Shown: positions 50,698 to 59,431 of the stretch, piece by piece | Numbering within the stretch: position 1 is the stretch's first letter | Layout of the letters: every line of letters starts with the position of its first letter | Source: Rhodobacteraceae bacterium HLUCCA12 | GTDB taxonomy: Bacteria; Pseudomonadota; Alphaproteobacteria; Rhodobacterales; Rhodobacteraceae | NCBI GenBank assembly: GCA_001314715.1 | Contig: LJSV01000009.1 | Coordinates: forward strand, 40,252-104,251 | Length of the DNA stretch: 64,000 nt | Direction: 5' to 3' | Position numbers and translations under genes: made by a program | Notes under the pieces: model-generated | Told to the model about the DNA's origin: nothing | What the model saw: the letters and a program-made list of their open reading frames with translations, nothing else | Databases searched by the model: none

Positions 50698-51894
50698 ATG
50701 TCAGCGCTACGGTTCGACGTGATCGTGATCGGCTCCGGCCCCGCCGGCAGTGCTGCCGCGACGGTCGCCGCGCGCGCCGGATTGCGGGTGGCGCTGCTCG
50801 ACAAATCCGCCTTTCCCCGCGACAAGCTTTGTGGCGGCGCCGTCAGCGGGCGCGGTGAACGGTATCTGCGCGAGATCTTCGATCAATCCGTCACGCCCGG
50901 CCTCTTTCGCAGCCTGACGCGCGTGCGCCTGTCGCATGAGGGCGAGGGGTTCGGCCTGATCAAGGATGCGCCTGCCCTGCACATGACGATGCGGCGCAGC
51001 TTCGACGCGCTGCTGCATGCCCATGCGGCCAAGGCGGGCGCGACGGTTTTCGCGCCGGTCCGCGTCACCCGGATCGAGCCGGGCGCGCCCCAGATCGAAC
51101 TTGACGACGGACGCGTCCTGCAAGCGCCGCTCTTGATCGGGGCGGATGGTTGTAACAGCGCCACCGCCCGTGCGCTCTATGGCCGGCCGTTCGACCCTGC
51201 GGACGTAGCCTTTGCGCTGGAGGTGGAACCGCCGCGACAGCGCGGAAAGTTCGGTGCCGTGCAGGTCGATCTGGCGGCGGCGGATTGGGGGTATGGCTGG
51301 ATCTTTCCAAAGAACGATGGCATCACCATCGGTGTTGGGGGCTTACACCGTAAGAACCCCGACATGAAGGCTCGGATGCTGGCCTATCTCGATCGCCATG
51401 TTCCGGCCGATACGGCGCGAGTGGCCCTGAAGGGGTGCAAGGGTGCGTTTTTGCCCGCAGGTGTCTATCGCAAGGTTCCTGGTGCGGGGCAGGTGCTGCT
51501 GGCCGGCGACGCCGCCGGGCTGGTCGACCCGGTGACCGGCGAGGGGATCGCCTGGGCGATGCACAGCGGTCGGCTGGCGGCGGACGCCTGCGTCGCTGCG
51601 TTGCAGTCCGGTGCGCCGAAATCGGCGCTTCGCCGCTATGGCCGGGAGCTGGCCTATCTTCAGCACGAGATCGATCGCGCCCGCATGATCCAGAAGATGA
51701 TGTTTTTCGGACCCGGCGCGCGAACGCTGGTACGAAACCTCGTGCGCAAACGCGCAATCCAGTACACGTTCCTGAATATCCTGTCGGGCGCGCGCGATTA
51801 CCAGGACATCGGCGCCAAGACCCTGATCAATGCATCGCTGACCTATGGAAAAGGCTGGTTTCAGGGTGCTGCCGGAACCGCCGGGCGCGACTGA
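50698..51894 (+). CDS. Geranylgeranyl reductase-family FAD-dependent oxidoreductase
   Basis: A 398-aa flavoprotein. The FAD-binding GSGPAGSAAAT (12-22) is followed by KLCGGAVSGRG and the second FAD motif AGDAAGLVDPVTGEGIAWAM. The layout is that of the geranylgeranyl/digeranylgeranylglycerophospholipid reductase group, used for reducing isoprenoid chains, but no photosynthesis genes are in view and the substrate is unproven. GGCGGAGC precedes ATG 50698. The longer frame upstream reaches back over the rpmI promoter and was not used. Confidence 0.8.
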   Translation: MSALRFDVIVIGSGPAGSAAATVAARAGLRVALLDKSAFPRDKLCGGAVSGRGERYLREIFDQSVTPGLFRSLTRVRLSHEGEGFGLIKDAPALHMTMRRSFDALLHAHAAKAGATVFAPVRVTRIEPGAPQIELDDGRVLQAPLLIGADGCNSATARALYGRPFDPADVAFALEVEPPRQRGKFGAVQVDLAAADWGYGWIFPKNDGITIGVGGLHRKNPDMKARMLAYLDRHVPADTARVALKGCKGAFLPAGVYRKVPGAGQVLLAGDAAGLVDPVTGEGIAWAMHSGRLAADACVAALQSGAPKSALRRYGRELAYLQHEIDRARMIQKMMFFGPGARTLVRNLVRKRAIQYTFLNILSGARDYQDIGAKTLINASLTYGKGWFQGAAGTAGRD

Positions 51895-51914
51895 GGTGCG
51901 GGGCGCGCGCCCGC

Positions 51915-52142
51915 TCAATACAGCAAGCGCGCCAGCACCGAAAGCGCGAGATCCGGCACATCGGCCCAATCGTATCCGCCCGCGGGGTGGTTGAAATGGG
52001 CCCAGCCGACCATACCCGCCCCAAGGATCAGCAGGATCAGTCCCGGCACCGGGCGACGCCGGTCGGCCCAGGCCGCGACGAAGGCCACGAAGGCGAGCGG
52101 CAGAAATGCCAGCCCCGCCAGAAGCATCAGATCGCGCAGCAT
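51915..52142 (-). CDS. Small membrane protein downstream of pyk
   Basis: A 75-aa protein with two hydrophobic segments (LMLLAGLAFLPLAFVAFVAA and GLILLILGAGMVGWAHF) joined by a basic DRRRP turn. The short polar C-terminus ends LARLLY. It starts 45 bp after the pyruvate kinase stop on the same strand and is likely co-transcribed. Function is unknown. Confidence 0.6.
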   Translation of the reverse strand: MLRDLMLLAGLAFLPLAFVAFVAAWADRRRPVPGLILLILGAGMVGWAHFNHPAGGYDWADVPDLALSVLARLLY

Positions 52143-52187
52143 GCGCCCCCTTTTCCGGCCCGCGCCGGAACCGGACCCTGGTGCCGA

Positions 52188-53633
52188 TTATTCAGCCTCG
52201 GCGCGGTAAATCAAGCGCTCATCGCAGGGGGCGACGCGCAGGATGTTGGTTGTGCCGGGCACGTTGAAGGGCACACCTGCGGTGACCACGATCTGCTCTT
52301 GCTCGGTGGCAAGCCCCAGATCGCGCGCGGCGCGCGCGGCGCTGACCACCGCTGATTTGAACCGGTCGATCGGGCCGGTCGCCACGCAATGAATGCCCCA
52401 TGTCAGGCACAGCCTGCGCAGGGTCGCCGGGCTGGGGCTGAGGGCGATGATCGGCACTTGCGGGCGCTCGCGCGCGACCTTGCTGGGGGTCGAGCCGGAT
52501 TCGGTGAAACAGCAGATCGCCTTGATGTCGGTGGTCTCGGCGATTTCGCGCGCCGCGGCAACGATGCCATCGGCGACGCCAACATGGTCGATCTTGCGCG
52601 AGGCAACGATCACCTCGCGCCAGGTCGGGTCGCCCTCGACCGAGATCGCGACGTTGTTCATGGTTGCCACCGCCTCGACCGGATAGGCACCGGCGGCGGA
52701 TTCGGCGGACAGCATCACCGCGTCGGCGCCCTCATAGATGGCGGTGGCCACGTCGGACACCTCGGCGCGGGTCGGCATCGGGCTTTCGATCATGGATTCC
52801 AGCATCTGCGTGGCCACGATCACCGGCTTGGCGGCGGCGCGGGTGCGGCGCACCAGGCGCTTCTGGATCGGGGGCACCGCGTGAACCGGCAATTCGACGC
52901 CCAGGTCGCCGCGCGCCACCATGATGCCGTCGGCCGCCGCCAGGATCTCGTCGAAGGCCTTGACGGCGGCGGGTTTTTCGATCTTGGCCATGATCGCGGC
53001 GCGCCCGCGCGCCAGCGCGCGGGCCTCGGTCACGTCCTCGGCGCGTTGCACGAAACTGAGTGCCAGCCAGTCCACGCCCAGGTCGCAGACGAATTCCAGA
53101 TCGCGCCGATCCTTGTCGGACAGCGCGGCCAGCGGCAGGACCACATCGGGCACGTTCACCCCCTTGCGATCCGAGATCACGCCGCCGACCGCCACCACGC
53201 AATCGGCGAAATCGGCGCCACAGGCCACGACTTCCAGCCGAATCTTGCCATCGTTGATCAGCAGTTCCGCGCCAGGTTCAAGGGCCGCGAAGATTTCGGG
53301 ATGGGGCAGTTGCACGCGCTGCGCATCGCCGGGTGCGTCATCGAGGTCCAGGCGGAAGGCGGCGCCCTCCTCCAGCTCGACCGGGCCGGTCGCAAAGGCG
53401 CCGACACGCAGCTTGGGCCCCTGAAGATCGGCCAGAAGGGCGATCGGCCGCCCGGCCTCGGCCTCGATCTGACGCACCAGATCGTGGCGGGCACGAATTT
53501 CGCCATGGCTGCCATGGCTCATGTTCAGGCGGAAGACATCGGCGCCGGCATCGAACAGCGCGCGGATCGTGTCCAGATCCGACGAGGCCGGACCCAGCGT
53601 GGCCACGATCTTGACATTGCGGTTTCGTCTCAT
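52188..53633 (-). CDS. pyk: Pyruvate kinase
   Basis: A 481-aa enzyme converting phosphoenolpyruvate and ADP to pyruvate and ATP. It starts KIVATLGPASSDLDTIRALF, has the VFRLNMSHGSHGE motif, the catalytic-site IMAKIEKPAAVKAFDEI, MVARGDLGVELPVHAVPPIQ and a normal C-terminal allosteric domain. Length is typical of bacterial type. ATG 53633 is well placed at the usual N-terminus (RRNRNVKIV). Divergent from the DUF1244 gene. Confidence 0.97.
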   Translation of the reverse strand: MRRNRNVKIVATLGPASSDLDTIRALFDAGADVFRLNMSHGSHGEIRARHDLVRQIEAEAGRPIALLADLQGPKLRVGAFATGPVELEEGAAFRLDLDDAPGDAQRVQLPHPEIFAALEPGAELLINDGKIRLEVVACGADFADCVVAVGGVISDRKGVNVPDVVLPLAALSDKDRRDLEFVCDLGVDWLALSFVQRAEDVTEARALARGRAAIMAKIEKPAAVKAFDEILAAADGIMVARGDLGVELPVHAVPPIQKRLVRRTRAAAKPVIVATQMLESMIESPMPTRAEVSDVATAIYEGADAVMLSAESAAGAYPVEAVATMNNVAISVEGDPTWREVIVASRKIDHVGVADGIVAAAREIAETTDIKAICCFTESGSTPSKVARERPQVPIIALSPSPATLRRLCLTWGIHCVATGPIDRFKSAVVSAARAARDLGLATEQEQIVVTAGVPFNVPGTTNILRVAPCDERLIYRAEAE

Positions 53634-53770
53634 GCTGCGGTTTCCTTCGCCCTGTATGCGTTGCCTCTATCGCCAAAATATGAAGCTTCGGCAACCACCG
53701 CCGCGCCATTACGCTTGACCGGAGGCGTTTCGAGGCTCAGTTCATGGATCATCACCCCACGGAGGACCGC

Positions 53771-54085
53771 ATGGACGAAGAGACCCGCATCCGCATCGAA
53801 GCCGCCACCTATCGCCGTCTTGTGCAGCACCTCATGCAGGACCGGCCCGAGGTCCAGAACATCGACATGATGAACCTTGCCGGCTTTTGCCGCAACTGCC
53901 TGAGCCGCTGGTATCAGGAAGCCGCCGAACGCGAGGGGATCGACCTCGACAAGGCCGGGGCGCGCGCGATCGTTTACGGGATGCCCTATGACGAATGGCA
54001 GGCCCGTCACCAGCGCCCGGCGACGGCCGAACAGCAGGCGGCCTTTGAAAAGGCCTTTGCCGAGAATGTCGGCAAGCCCGGCTGA
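53771..54085 (+). CDS. DUF1244 family protein
   Basis: A 104-aa protein with MDEETRIRIEAATYRRLVQH at its start and the family core DMMNLAGFCRNCLSRWYQEA, which includes a Cys-x2-Cys, and ARAIVYGMPYDEWQARHQ. DUF1244 is a small helical family widespread in alpha- and gammaproteobacteria, of unknown function. I chose ATG 53771 because CGGAGGACC lies just upstream; an ATG nine codons earlier has none. Confidence 0.88.
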   Translation: MDEETRIRIEAATYRRLVQHLMQDRPEVQNIDMMNLAGFCRNCLSRWYQEAAEREGIDLDKAGARAIVYGMPYDEWQARHQRPATAEQQAAFEKAFAENVGKPG

Positions 54086-54143
54086 CCTGGCGGCCTTGCC
54101 GGGATTCTTCTGACGATGTCGGGCGGCGCCGGGCAAGGCGCAA

Positions 54144-55328
54144 TCACTCGGCGGCGGCGGTTTCGCGGCGTTCGTTCGGGCGGCTGGCGCCGGTGGCGTC
54201 GGCGGTGAACTGGTTTTCCGGATCAATCTCGGGCAAGCCTTCGCGCGACAGCAGGATCGCCACGGCCCGTGCGGCCGGGATATGCGAACAGATGATCATC
54301 ACCGCCACCATGATCGGAACCGCCAGGAACATGCCCGGCACCCCCCAGACCGCGCCCCAGAACGCCATGGCAATGATGATGCCGAAGGACGACACCCTGA
54401 GCGTCTTGCCCATGAGCATCGGGTCGATCACCGAGCCCAGCACGAACTGCAACATGCCCACGAGAACGAAGATCAAAAGCGCGAAGGCCGGTTCGGTGAC
54501 CTGAAGATAGGCCACCAGGGCCACCAGGAACGTGGCGATGATCGACCCGACCGAGGGCAGGTAGTTCAGCACGAAGGTCACGATGCCCATGGCAGCCGCG
54601 AATTCCAGCTCGAAGAATGCCATCACCAGATAGACCGCGATACCGGTCAACGCGCTGATCCCGGTCTTGACCAGAAGGTAATGGTTCACCCGCCGAATGA
54701 TCGAACGGATGATGCCGCTGACCTGTTTCGCGCGCGCCTTGTCCTGCATCAGGTTTTCCAGCTTGGTGTCGAACCAGATCCGTTCGGCGAACAGGAAGCC
54801 CACGAACAGGATCACCAGGGTCGTGGCCGACAGCACGTTGCCCGCCTGCTCGGCCGCGGTCCGGATGTAGCTCGACACCTCGATCGAGCGGATCGACGCG
54901 GCCACCGCCTCTTCGGTGTCGGGCCCCATCCAGGCAAACAAGCCCGCGATCGCCTCGATCGCCTGGTCGGTATAGCCGACGGTCGTCGTGACCACCGAAT
55001 TGACCTGCACCAGCACGAGCCCCGACAGCGCGAGCAGCACCGACGAGATCAGCGCGAAAGCCGCAATCGAGGCCAGCCAGCTGGTGACGCGCCAGTTTCC
55101 GATCCGCAGGCGCGAGATCGAACTGATGGCATCGGTCGTCAAGGAGAACAGCACGATCGCGATGACCAACGAGATCAGGATGAACTGGGCCTCGACCAGC
55201 AGGAACAGGACCACCGCGAATGCGATGATGCCCAGAAACCAGGCTTGCAGGCGCGAGCGTTCGACCATGCTCAGTCGGGCGGGCGGGCGCGGTTCGGCCG
55301 GGGCGGTGCTGCGGGTTCGGGCGCTCAT
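54144..55328 (-). CDS. AI-2E-family (PerM-like) transporter
   Basis: A 394-aa membrane protein with the family's eight helices, including AWFLGIIAFAVVLFLLV, LVIAIVLFSLTTDAISSIS (a typical early segment), ALTGIAVYLVMAFFELEFAA and MAFWGAVWGVPGMFLAVPIM near the C-terminus. The FVLNYLPSVGSIIAT segment is diagnostic. Members export autoinducer-2 or sodium/other ions; the substrate is not known here. I chose ATG 55328 (MSARTRST). It is convergent to DUF1244. Confidence 0.85.
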   Translation of the reverse strand: MSARTRSTAPAEPRPPARLSMVERSRLQAWFLGIIAFAVVLFLLVEAQFILISLVIAIVLFSLTTDAISSISRLRIGNWRVTSWLASIAAFALISSVLLALSGLVLVQVNSVVTTTVGYTDQAIEAIAGLFAWMGPDTEEAVAASIRSIEVSSYIRTAAEQAGNVLSATTLVILFVGFLFAERIWFDTKLENLMQDKARAKQVSGIIRSIIRRVNHYLLVKTGISALTGIAVYLVMAFFELEFAAAMGIVTFVLNYLPSVGSIIATFLVALVAYLQVTEPAFALLIFVLVGMLQFVLGSVIDPMLMGKTLRVSSFGIIIAMAFWGAVWGVPGMFLAVPIMVAVMIICSHIPAARAVAILLSREGLPEIDPENQFTADATGASRPNERRETAAAE

Positions 55329-55450
55329 TCTCAACGATCGCGATGGTTGGCGTGGCGGATCTACGGACAGACGTTACCCTAGGCCGCGCGTCAAGCCGAA
55401 ACAACAGAGAAGCGTTGCATCGGTGCGAAATCGGCGGCGGCCTGCGCGGG

Positions 55451-56110
55451 TCAGCGCGCGGCGCGCTCCAGCGCCGGGACCAGATCGCCATAGCCCGTGA
55501 GGCGACGTTCATAGGCCAGCCCCAGCCGCGCCGCCGCCGCGCGCGCGCGCGCGTCCAGCGCCGGGTCGTCGGTCTGGGCCAGATAGACCAGCGTTTCGTA
55601 ATTTCCGAACATCATCGCGATCAGCTCGGGGTGGCGATCGAATCCCATGGCCTTCCAGACGAAGGCGTCGAACTGGCGCACCAGGAAATCGGTCAGGTAG
55701 AAGGCCGTGATCTCGCTGTCGGCATGGGCGGCAAAGGTCGCGTTGCCTTCGAAGAAGGCATAGCAATGCGGCCCCTCGACCATTTCCACGCCCAACTCGG
55801 CGCAGCGGGCCTGCAAAAGCCCGCCGGTGCCGCAATCGGCATAGACGACGAAGATCCGGGCATAGCGGTCGCGGTTTTGCCGCACCGCCCGTTCCACCGC
55901 ATCGGGGATCAGATCGGGACGCAGGTGCAGCTTGGCCGGCAGGCAGTGCAGGTCCACATGGGTCCAGCCATTGGCGCGCATGATCGCCAGGATCTCATGC
56001 GCCAGTGCGCCGCAGGCCAGAAGCAGGATGCGCCCACCCGTCGCCGCCGTGAGGCCGTGATCGGTCAGCGTGGCGTCGTCGGGGGTGGCCGGGCCGGTCT
56101 GGATCATCAT
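55451..56110 (-). CDS. DUF1638 family protein
   Basis: A 219-aa protein. ILLLACGALAHEILAIMR, YADCGTGGLLQARC and VEGPHCYAFF are characteristic of DUF1638. This family is often found near corrinoid-dependent methyltransferases, but here it is 8 bp downstream of ccmG and no such genes are nearby. The cysteines in the core might bind a metal or cofactor. Function unknown. It is the last gene of the ccm run. Confidence 0.75.
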   Translation of the reverse strand: MMIQTGPATPDDATLTDHGLTAATGGRILLLACGALAHEILAIMRANGWTHVDLHCLPAKLHLRPDLIPDAVERAVRQNRDRYARIFVVYADCGTGGLLQARCAELGVEMVEGPHCYAFFEGNATFAAHADSEITAFYLTDFLVRQFDAFVWKAMGFDRHPELIAMMFGNYETLVYLAQTDDPALDARARAAAARLGLAYERRLTGYGDLVPALERAAR

Positions 56111-56118
56111 GCGACTCG

Positions 56119-56658
56119 TCAGTTGGCGGCCGCGCGCTCCATCGCCGGGCGGATGCGCGAGGCCAGGATTTCATCCGTGATCGGCCCAGCATAGCGCAGA
56201 ACGATTTCCCCCGAGCCGTCAACAACGAAGGTTTCAGGCAAACCAGCGACACCCCAGTCCAGCCCCATCCGCGCGCGCGGGTCGGCGCCGACGGCCGCAT
56301 AGGGGTCGCCCAGTTCCAGCAGAAAGTCCTCGGCGCGGTCGGGCTGGTCGCGGTAGTTCACGCCCATGATCGTCACGCCCTCATTGGCCAGCTCTTCCAG
56401 CACCGGATGTTCGGCCCGGCACGGCGGGCACCACGAGGCCCAGAAATTGACCAGCGTGACATCGCCGGCGCGGATCAGATCGTCGCTGAACAGCGTGCGC
56501 CCCGGCATTTCCTCCAGCGCGACGGCGGGCGCATCCTGCCCCGCGCGCGCGGACGGCAGGGCATCGCGGTCCTCACGCAGGTTGCCCGCCGCGACAAAGG
56601 CCACGAACCCGGCCAGCATCGCCGGCGGCAGGACCAGAAGCAGGTTGATCTTGGGCAT
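56119..56658 (-). CDS. ccmG: Thiol:disulfide interchange protein CcmG/DsbE
   Basis: A 179-aa membrane-anchored thioredoxin-like protein. One N-terminal helix (INLLLVLPPAMLAGFVAFVA) is followed by a periplasmic domain with WASWCPPCRAEHP (C77, C80). It keeps apocytochrome c thiols reduced for heme attachment. It is 9 bp after ccmD. Confidence 0.93.
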   Translation of the reverse strand: MPKINLLLVLPPAMLAGFVAFVAAGNLREDRDALPSARAGQDAPAVALEEMPGRTLFSDDLIRAGDVTLVNFWASWCPPCRAEHPVLEELANEGVTIMGVNYRDQPDRAEDFLLELGDPYAAVGADPRARMGLDWGVAGLPETFVVDGSGEIVLRYAGPITDEILASRIRPAMERAAAN

Positions 56659-56667
56659 CGTCGTTTC

Positions 56668-56826
56668 CTATCCCTTGCGGCCCGCTCGGGCCTCGATATC
56701 GGCCAGCGCGCGCCGGACGCGGCGCCCGCGCAGCCAGACCCAGCCCACAAGCGTGGCCAGCAATGCCAGCGACACGGCATAGGCCAGCGTCACCTCGACC
56801 GCATAGCGTCCCAGGTCCGGCATCAT
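56668..56826 (-). CDS. ccmD: Heme exporter protein CcmD
   Basis: A 52-aa protein with one helix (YAVEVTLAYAVSLALLATLVG) followed by a basic WLRGRRVRRALADIE tail, as in CcmD. It bridges CcmC and CcmE in heme delivery. ATG 56826 overlaps the ccmC stop by 4 bp (ATGA). Confidence 0.88.
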   Translation of the reverse strand: MMPDLGRYAVEVTLAYAVSLALLATLVGWVWLRGRRVRRALADIEARAGRKG

Positions 56827-57572
56827 CCCTGCATCCTTTCGCGGTTGATCAGCGCCTTCATGCGTCGGGCGCGGATTTCGGTGCGGGTCCCGGCCAGGAC
56901 CAGCGCCAGAAACAGCAGGCCGAACCCGGTCATGGACACATAGAGCGGCGCCTTGTAGGCCCAGTCCATGCGCGTGCCCGGCGCCACCGACAGCGATGCG
57001 CCCTGATGCAGCCCCTGGTTCCAGAAGATCGCGGCATAGCGCGACAGCACCGCGAACACCGATCCGACGATGCACAGAACGGCGGTCAGATCGGCCGCGG
57101 TGTCAGGGTCCTCGATGGCCGACCACAGCGCGATATAGCCCAGATAGAACAGGAACAGGATCAGGAACGAGGTCAGCCGCGGATCCCAGGCCCACCAGGT
57201 GCCCCACATCGGCTGGCCCCAGATCGCGCCGGTGAATAGCGCGATCAGCGTCATCATCGCCCCGACCGGGCCCGCCGCCCGCGCGGCCAGCGCGCTGACA
57301 TGGTGGCGCCGGATCAGCCAGACAAGCGAGGCGACCAGCATCATCGCCCAGGCGTTGATCGCCATCAGCGCCGAAGGCACATGCAGGAAGATGATCTTGA
57401 CCGTGGATCCCTGACGAAAGTCATCGGGTGTCAGAAAAAAGCCCCAGACCAGCCCCACCGCGATCGCCGCTGCCGCCAGCCATGCCGTCAGCGGCAAGAG
57501 CCAGTCGCTCAGGCGCATGAACTTCACCGGGTTGGCATATTCCCAAAGCGAGGGGCGGGGTGTCGGGGTCAT
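56823..57572 (-). CDS. ccmC: Heme exporter protein CcmC
   Basis: A 249-aa six-helix membrane protein. The tryptophan-rich heme-handling motif is WGTWWAWDPRLTS (123-135), and the heme-coordinating His region HVPSALMAINAW is at H64. It transfers heme to CcmE. ATG 57572 is at the usual N-terminus. It is 60 bp after ccmB. Confidence 0.94.
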   Translation of the reverse strand: MTPTPRPSLWEYANPVKFMRLSDWLLPLTAWLAAAAIAVGLVWGFFLTPDDFRQGSTVKIIFLHVPSALMAINAWAMMLVASLVWLIRRHHVSALAARAAGPVGAMMTLIALFTGAIWGQPMWGTWWAWDPRLTSFLILFLFYLGYIALWSAIEDPDTAADLTAVLCIVGSVFAVLSRYAAIFWNQGLHQGASLSVAPGTRMDWAYKAPLYVSMTGFGLLFLALVLAGTRTEIRARRMKALINRERMQG

Positions 57573-57632
57573 GGCGTTTTCCTAGTCTGTGCCCGAGGCC
57601 TGCTCAAGCCACGAGCCTGTGAGGGCGGCGTT

Positions 57633-58289
57633 TCATCGCAGGTTGATCCGCAGGGCCAGGGCGGCAGCGAACGGCAGCAGGGCGGTGGAGCCGGCGGTGA
57701 TCCCAGCCAGCAGCAAGAGGGGCGTCGCCACCGGCAAGCCTTGCGCGCCGCGGCTGACGGCCTCGGCCCCAAACACCAGCGTCGGCACGTAAAGTGGCAG
57801 CACCAAGAGCGACATCAAAAGCCCGCCGCGTTTCAGCCCCACGGTCAGCGCCGCGCCGAAGGCCCCGATCACGCTCAGCGCCGGGGTGCCGATCAGCAGC
57901 GACACGACCAGCTCGCCATAGGCCGGGCCCGGCAGGTTCAGCAGAATGCCCAGCACCGGCGCGGCCAGGACCAGCGGCAACCCGGTCGTCAGCCAATGCG
58001 CCAGGGCCTTGACGGCCACCACCCCTTCCAGCGGGATCGGCGCGGTGGCCAGCAGGTCTAGCGAGCCGTCCTCGAAATCCAGGGCGAAGATGCGATCCAG
58101 CGACAGCAGGCAGGCCAACAGTGCGCCGATCCACAGGATACCGGGGGCAATCGCGGCCAGCGTCCCGCCCTCGGGGCCGACACCCAGCGGCACCAGCACC
58201 GCCAGCACCAGAAAGAAGGCCAGCCCCAGACCGAAGCCGCCGCCTGCGCGCATGGCAAGCCTCAGGTCCCGTGCCAGAAGCGCGATCAC
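57633..58289 (-). CDS. ccmB: Heme exporter protein CcmB
   Basis: A 218-aa membrane protein with six helices and the family start MIALLARDLRLAMRAGGG. It forms an ABC transporter with CcmA. The start is GTG 58289, overlapping the ccmA stop as GTGA. Segments LDFEDGSLDLLATAPIPLEGV and LPLYVPTLVFGAEAV match CcmB. Confidence 0.93.
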   Translation of the reverse strand: MIALLARDLRLAMRAGGGFGLGLAFFLVLAVLVPLGVGPEGGTLAAIAPGILWIGALLACLLSLDRIFALDFEDGSLDLLATAPIPLEGVVAVKALAHWLTTGLPLVLAAPVLGILLNLPGPAYGELVVSLLIGTPALSVIGAFGAALTVGLKRGGLLMSLLVLPLYVPTLVFGAEAVSRGAQGLPVATPLLLLAGITAGSTALLPFAAALALRINLR

Positions 58290-58903
58290 ACGAAGGCCTC
58301 GTCAAATCCGTCCGGGGCACGCGGTGCGGCGCGAAAGCCGCCCAGGTCCAGTACCGCCGCCTCGTTCAGGCCCAGATCGATATGGGTGGCCATGATGGCT
58401 GCACCGCCCTGCGCCAGATGCGTGCGCACGATGGCCCCGAACAGCGCGACCGAGGCCGCGTCCAGCGATACGGTGGGTTCGTCCAGCAGCCAGAGCCAGC
58501 GCCCCGTCACCATCAGCCGCGCCAGCCCCAGCCGCCGCTTCTGCCCGGCCGACAGGTTCTGGGCCTGCCGGTCCGCAAGCTCGGTCAGGTTCATGGCCGC
58601 CATCGCCACGCCCACGCCGGCGCGATCGTGGATCTGCGCCCAGAACGACAGGTTTTCGCGCACGCTCAAAACCGCCTTGAGGCCGTCGGCATGGCCTGAA
58701 TAGGCCACCGTCTCGGGCGGGCAGGATATGGTTCCGGCCATCGCTGGCTGCAACCCCGCCAGGGTGCGCAACAGCGTGGTCTTGCCGCAGCCGTTGGGGC
58801 CGCGCAGGATCAGCGCCTGACCAGGCGTCAGCCGCAGGCTTACCCCTTCAAGCAGCGCAATTCCGCCGCGCGCGCAGGCCAGATCGCTCGCCACCAGTTC
58901 CAT
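58286..58903 (-). CDS. ccmA: Heme exporter ATP-binding protein CcmA
   Basis: A 205-aa small ABC ATPase. Walker A is GPNGCGKTTLLRTL, the signature LSAGQKRRLGLARL and Walker B LWLLDEPTVSLD. It powers release of holo-CcmE from CcmC. First gene of the ccm run, 4-bp overlap with ccmB. The copy-7 repeat lies between it and the upstream Mth938-like gene. Confidence 0.94.
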   Translation of the reverse strand: MELVASDLACARGGIALLEGVSLRLTPGQALILRGPNGCGKTTLLRTLAGLQPAMAGTISCPPETVAYSGHADGLKAVLSVRENLSFWAQIHDRAGVGVAMAAMNLTELADRQAQNLSAGQKRRLGLARLMVTGRWLWLLDEPTVSLDAASVALFGAIVRTHLAQGGAAIMATHIDLGLNEAAVLDLGGFRAAPRAPDGFDEAFV

Positions 58904-58985
58904 GAATCCCGGTTTATCCTATCGCCTTGTCTGCGCAAGCCTTAGCGCGGCACGCGGTCATTGCCTTGATCTGAATCACGGGACA

Positions 58986-59054
58986 TTTCGCATTTTCTGT
59001 CCGGAAATATCCCGGGGGGTGAATGGCCGCAGGCCAGAGGGGGGCTGGCCCCCC
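58986..59054 (-). repeat. Dispersed intergenic repeat, copy 7
   Basis: In inverted orientation: CATTTTCTGTCCGGAAATAT, C and G runs, linker GTGAATGGCCGCAGGCCAGA and the stem-loop GGGGGGCTGGCCCCCC. The AT-rich part is of the same subtype as the arms of the 3460-3642 element, but only one copy is present here. It lies between ccmA and the Mth938-like gene. Confidence 0.75.
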
Positions 59055-59417
59055 TTACCCGGCCTGAACCGGCAGCAAGGCCACCGCAACCCGCCGCCCC
59101 TCGGACAAGAGCACGTTATAGGTCCGGCAGGCGGCCGGGCTGGCCATGTTCTCGACTCCCAGTCCCGCCCCCTCCAACTCGCGGCGCAGGGGGGCGGGCA
59201 GGGGGGCGATCTCGGCGCCGGTGCCGATCAGCAGCACGTCGATCTGCCCGGCCAGCTCCAGCAACGCAGCCGCGTCGTCATATCCGCCCCAGGTCGCCAC
59301 ATGGCCCGGTGCGATCACCAGCGCCCCCTCATGGACCGCGCCGCCAAGGCGGAAAAAGCCCGGTCCGTAGCCTTCGATGGGTTGCGCTGCGCCGAAATCG
59401 ACCTCGGTCAGTCGCAT
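59055..59417 (-). CDS. Mth938-like domain protein (DUF498)
   Basis: A 120-aa protein. IEGYGPGFFRLGG, HEGALVIAPGHVATW and the VLLIGTGAEIAPLPAPLRRE stretch are typical of Mth938-like proteins, which in bacteria are often encoded beside secDF and in mitochondria assist complex I assembly (NDUFAF3). The bacterial function is not known. It is 14 bp after secF. Confidence 0.85.
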   Translation of the reverse strand: MRLTEVDFGAAQPIEGYGPGFFRLGGAVHEGALVIAPGHVATWGGYDDAAALLELAGQIDVLLIGTGAEIAPLPAPLRRELEGAGLGVENMASPAACRTYNVLLSEGRRVAVALLPVQAG

Positions 59418-59431
59418 GCCTGCCTCCGTCG

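Noticed and set aside
50312..50700. Expectation of infC upstream of rpmI
   Set aside because: The divergent flavoprotein gene occupies the position; no IF-3 sequence is seen.
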